Positions 21,011 through 31,108 of a DNA stretch of 64,000 bases are shown in pieces; the stretch's first letter is position 1, and every line of letters starts with the position of its first letter. Origin of the DNA: Prorocentrum cordatum (Eukaryota; Sar; Dinophyceae; Prorocentrales; Prorocentraceae). Under the pieces are notes generated by a model. It searched no databases and was not told where the DNA came from. It was given only the letters and a program-made list of their open reading frames with translations. The stretch spans positions 155,539 through 219,538 of the forward strand of contig CAUYUJ010022537.1 in the NCBI GenBank assembly GCA_963575745.1, given 5' to 3'. The translations under genes were made by a program, and so were the position numbers.

Positions 21011-21699
21011 GGCTCACGCCAGACACAGCGGCCGCTGACGCGGCGACGAGTCGGCTACGGCTGGCCTGGGCGACCGGAGACCCGGCCGCTGCCGCGCTGG
21101 CGTGGCGGGGGCCCCGGGGATGCAGGCGGCAGCACACTGCCGCGGGCGGGGTGGGACCGGCCTGGCTGGTGTCGAGCTGTCGCCGGTGTGCGTGGTGCCC
21201 GGGCGCGGCGGCAGTGGTCGGGGTAGAGGCAGGCCGATGGCCCGGGATGGCGGTGCGTCGGCTGCGCGGGCCATCGCAGCGCCCCGGTTCCGGGCTGGCC
21301 CGATCTCCGGGCGAGGCGCATGCGCCGATGGGCGGGGTAAAGGGGGCGGGAAGGTGACTGCCGGGCCCCCGTCAGGGCACAGGCGCTGGACGAGGCGGTG
21401 GTGGTCGGCGCTGCTGAGGCAGTGCCGAGGGCTCCCGCGGGGTCGTTGTCCAGAAGGCGCCTGGTCGTGGCCATCGTAGGTGCGGCCTTTCCGTGAGCCT
21501 GGCTCTCAGCCCAGGGATGGGCGACCACGGTGGTCTGATTGCAGGCACTTTGTGGGAGAGCCTTTCCAAATCTCTGTTCGCTTGTCGGCCAGGAGTACGT
21601 AGAGGGAGCATGGGGGTCAGGGGTTAGGATGGATGATGGAGGGAAGAGGAGGGTGGAGGCAGAGGGAAGAGGAGGGAGGGATGATGGGGGTAGGGAAGA
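21011..21699. other. GC-rich unassigned interval
   Basis: Open frames on both strands without recognisable motifs; Pro/Arg/Ala-rich translations typical of random GC-rich DNA. Confidence 0.45.
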
Positions 21700-21850
21700 G
21701 GGAAGCTGGGCAGGGATGTGGGAGGAGGAGGAGGAAGGAAAATGGGTGGGTGGGAAGTGAGGAGAGAAATAGGGAGCAATGGTCAGGGAGGCGACGGAAG
21801 AGGAGGAGGAGGAAGAGGAGGAGGAGGTGGAGGAGGAGGAGGAGGAGGAC
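21700..21850. repeat. GGA-rich microsatellite
   Basis: Degenerate GGA/GAAG triplets leading into a purer GGA tract at 21800-21848. Confidence 0.85.
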
Positions 21851-21851
21851 C

Positions 21852-22120
21852 AGTGGAAACCCAAGAGTCATCAACGATGTTGAAATTAACCCTCCCTCCA
21901 AGCTCCCTCTTCATAGGCTCCTACAACGGGTCATTCCCATTGAGGGAATTGCCTCGTTGGAAGACAACAGTTGGAAGATCTTGAAGCGTGCCAAAACACT
22001 GCTCTCGGGATTTCAACGCCACGTATCAACCCGACTGCTTCGTCTTGACGATCCAGAATCGTGCCAGAACGCCATTTTGGGACTTCAACACATTGAATCA
22101 ACATAACTGTTGCGCCCGCG
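21852..22120. repeat. Dispersed repeat family 3, copy A
   Basis: About 270 bp similar to 38694-38905: shared blocks AAACCCAAGA(G/C)TCATCAACG, CCCTCCAAG, TTG.G.GACTTCAACAC / GGACGTCAACAC and TTGCGCCC in the same order. Both copies follow a GGA- or purine-rich region. Confidence 0.7.
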
Positions 22121-22169
22121 TAATGCTGAATCCTTCAATAACACATTTCTTGGTACGTTTATTATGGGA

Positions 22170-22610
22170 ATCAGTGAAACTCTTGTAAATTTTTAAAACG
22201 AATGTGCGCGGCGCTAAGGCGAGAGCCACATTTTGAAAAGGAACCGCCTGTATATCCGTGCAACTCTTGTAAATTTTAAAACGAATGTTCGCGGCGCGAA
22301 GGCGAGAGCCACATATTGAAATCCCAATCCGTGAAACTCTTGGACTTTTTGAATGTGCGCGGCGCTAAGGCGAGAGCCACATTTTGAAAATGACGCGTCC
22401 TCAATCCGTGAAGCTCTTGCAAATTTTTGAAGCGAATGTGCGCGGCGCTAAGGCGAGAGCCACATATTGAAAACCACCCGCCCTCAATCCGTGAAGCTCC
22501 TGCAATCTTTGAAAACGAATGTGCGCGGCGCTGAAGCGAGAGCCATATTTTGAAAACGACCCGCCCTCCATCTGTGAAGCTGTTGTCATCTTTTGATGTT
22601 TCAGAGTCAT
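22170..22610. repeat. Tandem repeat family 1, copy B
   Basis: Five units of about 80-85 bp with GTGCGCGGCGCTAAGG, CGAGAGCCACAT and AATCCGTGAAGCTC blocks, matching 6860-7330. Better conserved than copy A. Confidence 0.9.
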
Positions 22611-22702
22611 AGTTGTTTGGAAAGTCTCAGGCGAAACGCCCGGCCCTTCCTAAAAACTTGCCTCGGGGTGCGACAGGGATAAGTGATCTATAAGGCGAAG
22701 GA

Positions 22703-22752
22703 ATGGAGGGGAAGGAGGAGGAGGAGGAGGAGGAGGAGGAGGAGGAGGAGGA

Positions 22753-22783
<31 letters not shown>

Positions 22784-22956
22784 GAGGAGGAGGAGGAGGA
22801 GGAGGAGGAGGAGGAGGAGGAGGAGGAGGAGGAGGAGGAGGAGGAGAGGAGGAGGAGGAGGAGAGGAGGAGGAGAGGAGGAGGAGGGAGGAGGGGGGGGG
22901 GGGGGGAGCAGGGGGAGGAGGCGGAGGAGGAGGAGGAGGAGGAGGAGGAGGAGGAA
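22703..22956. repeat. (GGA)n microsatellite
   Basis: About 250 bp of GGA triplets with short G-run interruptions, downstream of family 1 copy B, as at 7433. Confidence 0.95.
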
Positions 22957-23021
22957 TAATAATAATGTTAATAATAAGAAGAAGAGCAATAATAATAATA
23001 ATACGAATACGAAAAATATTA

Positions 23022-23074
<53 letters not shown>

Positions 23075-23176
23075 ATTATTATTAATAATAATAATATGAA
23101 TAAGAATAATACGACGAATACGAAGAATAAGAAAAATAATACTAATAGTAATAAGAATACCAATAATAATACTATA
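22957..23176. repeat. (AAT)n / (ATT)n microsatellite, left target flank
   Basis: AAT units switch to ATT and back (23007-23100), forming a palindromic triplet array. The tyrosine-recombinase element begins directly at its right edge, and similar AAT sequence resumes at 36284. Confidence 0.95.
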
Positions 23177-23284
23177 GTTTCGTTTGGCATGCGCCTAAAC
23201 GGTTTTATTCCCCCCTGGCCGTAGTGCTTTGTCGCCCCTCCTCCTCCCTGCTCCCGCAGTTGTTTAGGTTAAGCAGCGCTTTTT
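23177..23284 (+). repeat. Split direct repeat A1
   Basis: Left terminal repeat beginning GTTTCGTTTGGCATGCGCC and ending GCAGCGCTTTTT. 105 of 108 bases match A2. Confidence 0.95.
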
Positions 23285-23310
23285 GCGGAGGGGGTGCACC
23301 CCCTTAACTC

Positions 23311-26300
23311 ATGTTTGGCCTCGCTTGCTTGGCGGTCCCGCTCATCTCGGCCGCCGCGGTCCTCTGTGGAGTGGGCCGTCTCGCCGCAGGGACCCACCCG
23401 CCCCACGGGGCGCGGAGGGGATACGGGCACCCCGTTTGGCTACCACGGGACCCTATCATCTGCGGGCTGGATGACGCCCCACCTGATCCACTAGAGCATT
23501 ATCCGGGTGGCGACCCCAAGGAGCAGTCTCCCCCTCGACAGGGAGCCCTTGGGCCGGACGCCCCCACAGCCCCAGACCCGGCCGCCGCTCAGGCCGGGAA
23601 CCACCCCGAGCTATCTCTCGGGGAGGGAGGGGACTTCCCCACCTCATCCAACCTCGCAGCCCCTACTTTGACCCCCATCCTCTCCCCCATCCCGGGGAGA
23701 TCCGCCAGGGCGGGAGGCTCGGCCCAAGGCAGCACCCCGGGTGGCACGCTTACCCCCCTCTGGCGGGGGGAACTCGCGTCGTTCGCGTTCGCCCCGGCAT
23801 CGCCGCAGGCCAGCCCCGCAAGCGTGGACGCGCCGCCCGGGCGCTGGGGCGACTCCCCTGGGTGGGCCCGCGCGCCAGCCCCCCCGTCTGCCACGCCGGC
23901 GGTGAGTCCCGCCGAAGTGAGGACGCCTTCGCCGACCCCGCCGGAGGACACCCCAGGTGGAACGCCGACCCCGTTCTGGTGGAGCTTCTCCGCCCCCGCC
24001 GAACCCCCCGCGCCTGCGGGGCCAGGCTCGGGAACCGTCCCCCCGCCGCGTTCGGCCCTCCGCGGGGGGCACGCCTCCCCCGCTCCGCAGCCGGGGGACG
24101 GGCTACCCTGGTCCAAGCAAATCCCCGCGGAGGAGTTCGTGGAATGGCTGAAGTGGGCCTCTCCCACCCCCACGGAGGAGGAGCAGGAGGAGGCGGAAGA
24201 GACCCCCTGGTGGGAGAACCACTGGTCTGCCGGCCGCCGCCGGGAAGTGGTGCTGGAGGTCCGGAGCGTCCCTAGCCCCAACTTCTTCTTCCGCCTCATC
24301 GTGTGGTCCTACGGATGGCTGGATGCCGGCCTGGCCGTCTTCGTGGGGGAAAGGTGGGTGAGCTTTAAGGTAGGCGTGTACGTGCTGGGCTCCTTCTACC
24401 TGGGCGCCATGGGGATCTGCTTTCTGGTCCTCCTCCTCGACCACCTGGCCCGCCCCTTTTTCTGGTTCTACCGCCGTCTGAGGCGCTCCCCCACCTTCCG
24501 CGATTTCTGCACCCGGGTGGAGGACAACCGCCGGTTCCTCCTCGATCTCGACTGGAGGGGGCCTGATGCCCAACCCGTGGACGACGACTTCTTCAAGGAC
24601 ATCATCCGAGGGAGGAGCGACCAGCCCCCGAGGCTGCCCAACCACCTCGTGGCCGAAGTCGGGGGCCAGCGGGTGCGCCTGGATCGAGGGCAGTACGGTG
24701 ACCCCATCCGGAAGGAGAAGCGGGCGGGCCAGGACTTCCCGTGCGCCCGGGTGCATGACTGCGCGGACCCTGACCTCCGACGCCGCCTGGAGGGTGCGGA
24801 CACCAAGGTGGTCCACCTTTGCAGGGCGGGACCCGTGGGCGGCTGTCCCAGCGTGGACGCCTTCGCCATGCGCTTCCGGAAGTATACCGCGGTCGACGCC
24901 AAGGCCATCCTCGACCTCACCGAGGACAGGGACCTGGGAAGCCCCTTCCTGGCCGGCTTCCGCACCCTCTGGAGGGCATTCTGGGGTGGGGTCCAGCGCA
25001 TCGCCCATTCCTTCTTGGCCCGGGGTTGTTGCTGCTGCCGGAGGGGGGCCCGCCTGCGCCGGCCGGGGCCGCGCCAGGTCACCGCGAACCCCCGGGGACC
25101 TCAGCAGGAGGAAGACGGCTGGGAACCCTGCATGGCCGAAGCAGTGGGCTGGATGGACGCGAAGGGAGGGTACTGTTGCCTCCAGAAGCATGGCACTTGC
25201 GAGGATCGGAGGGGGCCCAAGCCCACCCCTTTGCTCATCGAGGACGGGCCCACGTCTGACACCCGGGGGTGGCCGCGCAACGGGGGAGGGGCACCGATGG
25301 CCTGCCTGTGCCGCTACCACGGCCTGGAGTACCACAACCTCCGCCTGAGCCTCCAGTGCTCGGAGCCAGGCTGCTGGCACATTGGGGAACCCGGGTTCGG
25401 TGGGAAGCGCCTCTGCCTCAGGCACGCGAACCCCTCTCCGCAGCCTGCTCGAGAGGGGGAGGGAAGGGCGGACACTAGCAAGTCCCCCCCTGACCCAGCA
25501 CGCCTTCGCGATGCCGGGCCAGCCGCCGAACCCTCCGCGGTCCCCGCTGCGGGCCCTGCGGAGGGGAAGCCCGCGCTGGGGGCAACCGGGGGGCCTCCCT
25601 CCCCCCCGCCCGCGGAGCCGGCCGCCTCCGAGGAGGTCTCCCCTAACCCCGCGGCCGCCCCTGGCGTGCCAGTGGGGCCTGACTGCCACCAGCTGACGCA
25701 CGGCGTCCCGGGCGCACTCGTGTCTGAAGGCACCCCCGAAGGGGATGGGGAGGCCCCCGCGACTGTGAATGGGGGGAAGGCTGCGCCGCCCCTGACCATC
25801 CCCACCCAGGCGGAGGACACGGTCGGACGGAAGTACTTGATCCGCCTCTACGAGCCCGCCGACACCGGGGAAGGCGCCCGCCCTTGCACTACTGCCCGAG
25901 GGATAGGGCGGGGAGAGGCGCGGGGGAGAGGGGGGAAGAAGGACTGGGCGGGGATTTGGATGCCAGGAGTGGAGGTTGAGCTGGTGTTCCCGCTGTGGGC
26001 GGTGGGACCCTGGAGCCTCTCTTCCGAGGGGCACCTCAACGCCTCCCGCCCCCCATTTGACGCCCGGGAAATCACGGGGGCCACCTATGCCCAGCTGGGG
26101 GAAGCAAGTGAGGGCGGGGGGGAGCCCTGTACGCTGGCCGACCTGCTGCAGTGGGCGAAGTTCCTGACCTGCAAGTGCCCCCCCCACCCCTACGCGCGGG
26201 TCACCCCTCCCGGGCAGCAAGCTCGGGGAGGGGGGGCGCTGTTCAACGCCCTTGGGGAGCCGCGCCCCATCCTGCGCGCGGAGGGAAGATCTGCCTCCCC

Positions 26301-27012
26301 ACCCCCTCGAGGCGGTCGCATCGCCCGCCTGCTCCACGCGCCCTCAAGCAAGGAGGAGCTGCTGAGGTTGGGGAGGGGCCACGCCCCGGGGCGCCGGGCG
26401 GGGGGGACGCCGGTGATGGAGCCGAACAGCACGGAGCTGGGGCTGTACCTCCAGGCGGGTGCCGCGGGCAAGCCGACGGGGGCGAAGATGCTGGAGGTGG
26501 CGGCGGCCGTGGGCCGGACGCCACACCGAGTGCGGACCGCGATTCTGGAGCAGGCCCGGGGGCACGTGGAAAATCCGCTCCTCCTCCCCTCGGTGCGTCC
26601 TCGGCTGGAGGAGGTCACTGCCCAACTTGCCCAATGGGGAAGGGCAGGGGGCGCGGTGCGGGCCCTCGCCCTCCGACCGCGGGGGGCCTCCCCCAAGCTG
26701 CCGCTGAAGCCCCAGGACCCCCGCCCCACGCCCCCGTGGAGGCGGGGGGAGAGCCCCCGCGCCCTCCAACCGGTGGAGGGAACCCCCGCCGAATCGGCTC
26801 AGGCCGTCGTCCCCGGAGAAAGGAAGCGGAAGGGTTCCTCCGTTCCCGCGCTCCTGCGGGCGTACCGTCCCCCCGCGAGGGAAGGGGGCGGGGGGGGGGG
26901 GACCTCGTATACCTCCAGGGGGCCGCGCGGAGGGTATGCCACCTCGCGCGGGGATGCGGCGCCTTCCAGGTGGCCGTGGGACCTGCCCATCTTGGGCGGG
27001 AGCTCTACTTGA
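23311..27012 (+). CDS. ORF1 of YR element: large Cys-rich protein with membrane segments
   Basis: A 1233-residue ORF starting at an ATG just after an in-frame stop. Residues 1-25 are hydrophobic (MFGLACLAVPLISAAAVLCG), resembling a signal peptide. Residues 26-300 are Pro/Ala/Gly-rich linker. Residues about 323-385 carry two hydrophobic segments (FFFRLIVWSYGWLDAGLAVF; YVLGSFYLGAMGICFLVLLL) followed by basic residues. Cysteine clusters occur near 477-510, 572-576, 606-620 and 664-706 (including CSEPGCWHIG), likely zinc-binding. Residues 840-963 and 1044-1110 look globular. I do not recognise a family. A membrane-type ORF1 is unusual for a YR retrotransposon. Its last residues probably belong to other frames; similarity passes to the next frame near the G run at about 26886-26901. 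Confidence 0.6.
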   Translation: MFGLACLAVPLISAAAVLCGVGRLAAGTHPPHGARRGYGHPVWLPRDPIICGLDDAPPDPLEHYPGGDPKEQSPPRQGALGPDAPTAPDPAAAQAGNHPELSLGEGGDFPTSSNLAAPTLTPILSPIPGRSARAGGSAQGSTPGGTLTPLWRGELASFAFAPASPQASPASVDAPPGRWGDSPGWARAPAPPSATPAVSPAEVRTPSPTPPEDTPGGTPTPFWWSFSAPAEPPAPAGPGSGTVPPPRSALRGGHASPAPQPGDGLPWSKQIPAEEFVEWLKWASPTPTEEEQEEAEETPWWENHWSAGRRREVVLEVRSVPSPNFFFRLIVWSYGWLDAGLAVFVGERWVSFKVGVYVLGSFYLGAMGICFLVLLLDHLARPFFWFYRRLRRSPTFRDFCTRVEDNRRFLLDLDWRGPDAQPVDDDFFKDIIRGRSDQPPRLPNHLVAEVGGQRVRLDRGQYGDPIRKEKRAGQDFPCARVHDCADPDLRRRLEGADTKVVHLCRAGPVGGCPSVDAFAMRFRKYTAVDAKAILDLTEDRDLGSPFLAGFRTLWRAFWGGVQRIAHSFLARGCCCCRRGARLRRPGPRQVTANPRGPQQEEDGWEPCMAEAVGWMDAKGGYCCLQKHGTCEDRRGPKPTPLLIEDGPTSDTRGWPRNGGGAPMACLCRYHGLEYHNLRLSLQCSEPGCWHIGEPGFGGKRLCLRHANPSPQPAREGEGRADTSKSPPDPARLRDAGPAAEPSAVPAAGPAEGKPALGATGGPPSPPPAEPAASEEVSPNPAAAPGVPVGPDCHQLTHGVPGALVSEGTPEGDGEAPATVNGGKAAPPLTIPTQAEDTVGRKYLIRLYEPADTGEGARPCTTARGIGRGEARGRGGKKDWAGIWMPGVEVELVFPLWAVGPWSLSSEGHLNASRPPFDAREITGATYAQLGEASEGGGEPCTLADLLQWAKFLTCKCPPHPYARVTPPGQQARGGGALFNALGEPRPILRAEGRSASPPPRGGRIARLLHAPSSKEELLRLGRGHAPGRRAGGTPVMEPNSTELGLYLQAGAAGKPTGAKMLEVAAAVGRTPHRVRTAILEQARGHVENPLLLPSVRPRLEEVTAQLAQWGRAGGAVRALALRPRGASPKLPLKPQDPRPTPPWRRGESPRALQPVEGTPAESAQAVVPGERKRKGSSVPALLRAYRPPAREGGGGGGTSYTSRGPRGGYATSRGDAAPSRWPWDLPILGGSST

Positions 27013-28339
27013 CCCTGCGCGGACATGGCCGGGGGTCCTCGCCCTGCTGGAGGGGGTCGGCTGGCCCCTCCCGCTCAGCAACCGGATTGCGTATGGCTTG
27101 GCGGCCTGCCTGATGGGTGCCCCTAAGGCGGGACCCGCCGGCCCGAACGCCCTCACGGTGGCCGACTTCGTGGTCGCAAGAGGCGCGGACGCCGGGCCCC
27201 TCGTCGCCGCGGAGGGACGCAGGAGGGGGCGCCCCTCGCCGGCCCCCGCAGACCTTGGCACGTGGGCGGAGGCCGCCCAGACGCAGATCCGGGTGTTCGC
27301 CCTGACTTATGGGCAGGAGCTCTCACTGCCCAGGACCACCGCCCTGCGGTTCTTGCTGCGCGAACATCAGGACCGGCCGGAGTGCCTATCCCTCGCCGAC
27401 TTGATGAAGGTCTGGGAGGAGCTCACGTGGCACTGGTGGGCGAAGATGCGGGACGAGCTCCGGTCCGTGGAGGCCGAGCTGGGCTCCCACCCAACCGCGC
27501 TGCCGGAGCTGACGGCCTATGCCACAGCCCCGGATGTGCGCGGGGGAGCCCGCGTGAAGATCCCCCGCACGTTCGTCGTCGAGGACCCCGCGGAGTACTA
27601 CCACCGGATCGTTCGCGCGCCTTCGTCGGGGGAGGATCGGGCCCTGCCAGTCTCGCGGCGGGGGGGCCCTCCGCGGGCCCGGGCCCGTGTGTCCGAGGGG
27701 CGGTCGTGGGTGGGAAGAACCCCCCCTCGGGCCTGGCGCGTTCCCGCGCCCCCCTCCGAACACCAATCGGGAGCCACCCGCCGAGGGCCCCTCCCCCCTC
27801 CTCGGCCCCGCTCTTCTTTACGCCTACCCGCGCACGAGCGGAGGAGCGCAGGAGGTGGACGAGGAGGAGGCCCTCCCTGTGGGGGAGGAGGCGGCAGCAT
27901 CAAGCCCGCCTGTGGACCCCGTGGAGTGGGGCGCCGCCTTGAGCCCCCACCCGGAAGAAGACGAAGTGGGGCCGGCCGCGAGGCAGGCGTCGCCGGGGCC
28001 CCCCCCTTCGCGCGGGAGGGAAGGGGCCACCGGAGGCCGAGCCCTGCAGCCCCGCTCGGCGAGTGCGCCGCCGGGAGGCTTCGTGCTGAACGAGAGCCAC
28101 ACCTGCCTGGCCGACGAAGAGGGCGAGATCCGCTACTTGATTCCCCCTACCCAGGAGGCCTTGGATGCGCTGAACGAGGCGGCCGCCCGGGCTGGCGGGG
28201 ACAACCCGGCCCCCGACGCGCCGCTCGAGGCGGGAAGGGGCGGAGCGGGAAGCCAGAGCACCACTTCGGAGGAGGGGGAGATGCTGGGTGGCTACCTCCA
28301 CGCCGCCCAAACCGCCGCCGGCACGCCGCGGCGGGATGA
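26936..28339 (+). CDS. Gag-like segment of YR element
   Basis: Protein-like sequence runs from about 26900 to 27750 (LPLSNRIAYGLAACLMGA, later TWAEAAQTQIRVFALTYGQE and AEYYHRIVRAP), mostly helical as expected for a capsid-like domain. Beyond about 27750 the frame becomes low-complexity, and the better coding signal moves to the next frame, near a C run (27717-27725). I read it as one part of a longer Gag split by frameshifts. No retroviral zinc knuckle is present. Confidence 0.5.
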   Translation: MPPRAGMRRLPGGRGTCPSWAGALLDPARTWPGVLALLEGVGWPLPLSNRIAYGLAACLMGAPKAGPAGPNALTVADFVVARGADAGPLVAAEGRRRGRPSPAPADLGTWAEAAQTQIRVFALTYGQELSLPRTTALRFLLREHQDRPECLSLADLMKVWEELTWHWWAKMRDELRSVEAELGSHPTALPELTAYATAPDVRGGARVKIPRTFVVEDPAEYYHRIVRAPSSGEDRALPVSRRGGPPRARARVSEGRSWVGRTPPRAWRVPAPPSEHQSGATRRGPLPPPRPRSSLRLPAHERRSAGGGRGGGPPCGGGGGSIKPACGPRGVGRRLEPPPGRRRSGAGREAGVAGAPPFAREGRGHRRPSPAAPLGECAAGRLRAEREPHLPGRRRGRDPLLDSPYPGGLGCAERGGRPGWRGQPGPRRAARGGKGRSGKPEHHFGGGGDAGWLPPRRPNRRRHAAAG

Positions 28340-29642
28340 GCCGGGGGAAGGTCAGACAGGAGGTCCCTCACCGGGGATCGAGGGGGAAGGGGAGGGGACA
28401 GCCCCCGTGGCGGGAGCCCTCCCCCCCTCCACAGCCCCGGATTACGCCCGAGCGGTGCGGAAGGCACTGGCGCGGGGGGCTACTCCCAGGGACCAGGGGG
28501 GCCTCCTGCTTTGCTGGGGCTACGTCAGCCACCGGGGGTGTGAGGGAGGGGGGGGTGTCTGCCCCCGCGCCCACTGCGACTTGGGACCCGCTCGGGGACT
28601 GCCGGCCCCATTCATGGGGGAGCTGGTGCGCCGAGGGGGCTGGAAGGACCAGCCCGTGGTGGCGGAACAGGATCAACCGGCGCGGCTGGCCGCCCTCCAG
28701 GGGGGGCCCTCAACCGGGCGGGGGGGCGAGCCACCCACGCACGTCCGGGCCTGGGACCCGACCAGGGGGGAATATGACTGGTTCACCCCCCTCCCCGGGC
28801 GGGAAGACGTCTTGGATCAGTGCCGCAACGGTCCGGACTTCGGCTTCACCGAGAACCACCATAAGGCGCATCGCCTCAACCCAGTTGGAGACCCGGACGA
28901 CCCCGAGGAGGAGGCGCGGGAGGCCGGAATGCAGGCCATTAACGCGCGCCCCGATGTGCGGGAGTTCCTCAAGGGGGGGCCCTCCCGGCACCTGGGGACC
29001 GCGGTCAAGAACCACCTCCTGGAGGAGCACCTGGCCTCGACGGCGACAGGAGGGGTGCTCGCCGTGCTCCGGAGGATCGTGGGCGGACCCAACTGGAAGC
29101 TGGTCCGGGAGGCCGCCGACTGCCTCGATCGGCTCGCGCCCGAGCCTGGCGGCGCCCGGGGGGGGGGCGTCCGCCCCCCCGACCGCAGAGGTTACGCCCG
29201 TCTCCTCCAAGCCCCGGGCGCGGGGGACGGGGTAGGGCGGGGGGCCCTCCAAATGGATGGAGGGGAGTGGGACATGCTCGACTTCCACGACCGCCTCCCC
29301 CTCAGAGAGGACCCACTCCTCGCGGAGCGCTTGGGCATCCAGGAGGACGGTGAGAGAAAACAGTGTGTGATCCTGAGAGCGGCGGGCGCCGCCCTCTGGG
29401 CCCGTGAGGGAAGGGGGCCGCCCAGCCTCACGGAGGTCTGGCGCACGCGCTCACGGCCAGAGCGGAGCAGCTGGACCAGGCAGTTCGGGCGGAAGAATCA
29501 CTGGGGCCTCCGGAGGCCAAGCTGGTGGTCGGGGAGGCGGACCTTCGGATCTTCATCCACGACGCGGTTGCCCCACACCACGACAAGGACTACCGCGCCC
29601 TGGTCGTGTTCCCTTTCCGCCTCCTGGAGGATGTCGTCCTAA
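27687..29642 (+). CDS. Gag continuation with CCCH zinc finger
   Basis: A 651-residue frame. After an acidic Pro-rich linker it contains NESHTCLADEEGEIRYLIPP, then a CCCH finger CWGYVSHRGC...CPRAH (C-x8-C-x6-C-x3-H, about 28513-28575), typical of RNA binding, followed by helical sequence (ARPDVREFLKGGPSRHLG) to about 29400. Near 29405-29430, at a G run, the coding signal moves to the frame used by the next segment. Role inferred: RNA-binding part of Gag. Confidence 0.5.
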   Translation: MCPRGGRGWEEPPLGPGAFPRPPPNTNREPPAEGPSPLLGPALLYAYPRTSGGAQEVDEEEALPVGEEAAASSPPVDPVEWGAALSPHPEEDEVGPAARQASPGPPPSRGREGATGGRALQPRSASAPPGGFVLNESHTCLADEEGEIRYLIPPTQEALDALNEAAARAGGDNPAPDAPLEAGRGGAGSQSTTSEEGEMLGGYLHAAQTAAGTPRRDEPGEGQTGGPSPGIEGEGEGTAPVAGALPPSTAPDYARAVRKALARGATPRDQGGLLLCWGYVSHRGCEGGGGVCPRAHCDLGPARGLPAPFMGELVRRGGWKDQPVVAEQDQPARLAALQGGPSTGRGGEPPTHVRAWDPTRGEYDWFTPLPGREDVLDQCRNGPDFGFTENHHKAHRLNPVGDPDDPEEEAREAGMQAINARPDVREFLKGGPSRHLGTAVKNHLLEEHLASTATGGVLAVLRRIVGGPNWKLVREAADCLDRLAPEPGGARGGGVRPPDRRGYARLLQAPGAGDGVGRGALQMDGGEWDMLDFHDRLPLREDPLLAERLGIQEDGERKQCVILRAAGAALWAREGRGPPSLTEVWRTRSRPERSSWTRQFGRKNHWGLRRPSWWSGRRTFGSSSTTRLPHTTTRTTAPWSCSLSASWRMSS

Positions 29643-31108
29643 ACGTCGTGATGATGGACTACGGTGGGAAGGTGGCCGCGCACCTTCTGGAAGGGGCCCG
29701 CTCCGGGGAGGGCTCACCTCAGGCCTGGATGTTGATCCACCGGGGACACGCCCGCGCCCTCCGCCCCCGAACACCGACCTCGGGAGAAGCGGGGGGGGAT
29801 GCGTGCCTGGGGGCCCTCCATCAGACTCTTCGGAGGGAGGCCACGGTCATGAATGGCTGGGAGGAGTTCCTCAACCGCGACGCCCGAGGCACGGAGGTCT
29901 CCTGGAGCACCTACGTCAAGTGCCAGGCATGCGAGGAGCGCCCCGCGGCGAGGGAGGCGGCCCTCAGGGCTGGCCGGAGGGCTGCAGCGGCAGAGCCTGC
30001 CCGGGCACCCGCAATCAGGGCCGCCCTCCAGCTGTGGGAGGAGCTCGTCTCGGAGCACCCCGGAGCTTTGGGGGGCACGCCCGCTTTCCGTTGGGTACCC
30101 CGCTTCAAGGAGGTGTTCGCGGGAACCGCGGGGGTGACCCGCGCGGTGGAGCGGCTGGGCATCCAGGCGGATGAGCCCGTGGAGCTGTACCGGAACCCCC
30201 TGCGCCCCACGGAGTCGGAGAGGAGGGGGGGCCGCGACCTCTCGAACCCCGACGTCGCCGAGGCCCTGGTCAAAGAGGCAGATACTCCCCCGGGCCCGGG
30301 AGTGGCCAACGTGTGGATGTTCGAAAACCCGTGTACCTCCTTCTGCGACCACAACACCAAAGGGGGCGCCCGCACCTGGGAGAAGCCGGAGGGGACCGGT
30401 GTAAACGGCAAGGAGGTCTTGGGAAACGCCCTCTCCCAGACCACGGTAAGGTGCATACGGAACCTTCATAAATGGAGGAAGGGATGGATCTTCGAGAACC
30501 AGGAGCATAGAGGGATATATCCCAAGGTCTACGACCTCCCGGAGTGGTTGGAAATCCTGGAGGAGACCGGTGCCGTGATCATCCCGGGAACGATGTGCGC
30601 CTGGGGCCTCCATCCCTCAGACGCTTCGCCCCCCTGCCAGTTCTATCGCAAGGGGTACTGGCTGGTCGTCTCCGCGAACCTGGCCCCCTTCTTCACGAAG
30701 CTCCGGAGACCCTGCCCCGGCCTCTCTCCGGTGCACCAGCACGTGGAACTCAGGGATAACGTCCCAGGGACGGGCATCAAACGGACAAGGGAAGCCGCCC
30801 AATACCCCCCGCGCTTCGCCCGCGCCGTGGCGCTGGCCATTTGGGCGGCCACGAAACGCCCACCCACCACGCCCTCGAGGGGGGGGGGGGCACGGGAGAT
30901 GGTAAACTCAGGCCCTCAGGAGAGGGAGGGGGCGAAGGGGGAGGGAGCCAACCCTGGATGCCTCCCCAACGGGCAGCTGGCAGCCTGGGAAGCGGGACGG
31001 AATCGGGGAACCAGGCGCAGGGGAGAGCGGGCCGAACCGCTCAGGACTGGGCGCAGGAGCTGTGCACCCATTGTGCGGACAACCCCAAGTACTCCCCCGA
31101 AGTTGTGA
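29525..31108 (+). CDS. Methyltransferase-like segment of YR element
   Basis: Coding signal starts near 29430 in this frame, so the listed start is only a convention. After a helical region it shows FKEVFAGTAGVTRAVERLG (about 30107-30163), resembling the SAM-binding motif I of DNA methyltransferases, then VWMFENPCTSFCDHN and later IFENQEHRGIY. DIRS-type elements are known to carry a methyltransferase-like domain. The NP-C signature could derive from either an N6A (NPPY) or a C5 (PC) catalytic loop, and I cannot decide which. The useful signal ends at the G run at 30879-30890, where the RT frame takes over. Confidence 0.5.
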   Translation: MVGEADLRIFIHDAVAPHHDKDYRALVVFPFRLLEDVVLNVVMMDYGGKVAAHLLEGARSGEGSPQAWMLIHRGHARALRPRTPTSGEAGGDACLGALHQTLRREATVMNGWEEFLNRDARGTEVSWSTYVKCQACEERPAAREAALRAGRRAAAAEPARAPAIRAALQLWEELVSEHPGALGGTPAFRWVPRFKEVFAGTAGVTRAVERLGIQADEPVELYRNPLRPTESERRGGRDLSNPDVAEALVKEADTPPGPGVANVWMFENPCTSFCDHNTKGGARTWEKPEGTGVNGKEVLGNALSQTTVRCIRNLHKWRKGWIFENQEHRGIYPKVYDLPEWLEILEETGAVIIPGTMCAWGLHPSDASPPCQFYRKGYWLVVSANLAPFFTKLRRPCPGLSPVHQHVELRDNVPGTGIKRTREAAQYPPRFARAVALAIWAATKRPPTTPSRGGGAREMVNSGPQEREGAKGEGANPGCLPNGQLAAWEAGRNRGTRRRGERAEPLRTGRRSCAPIVRTTPSTPPKL

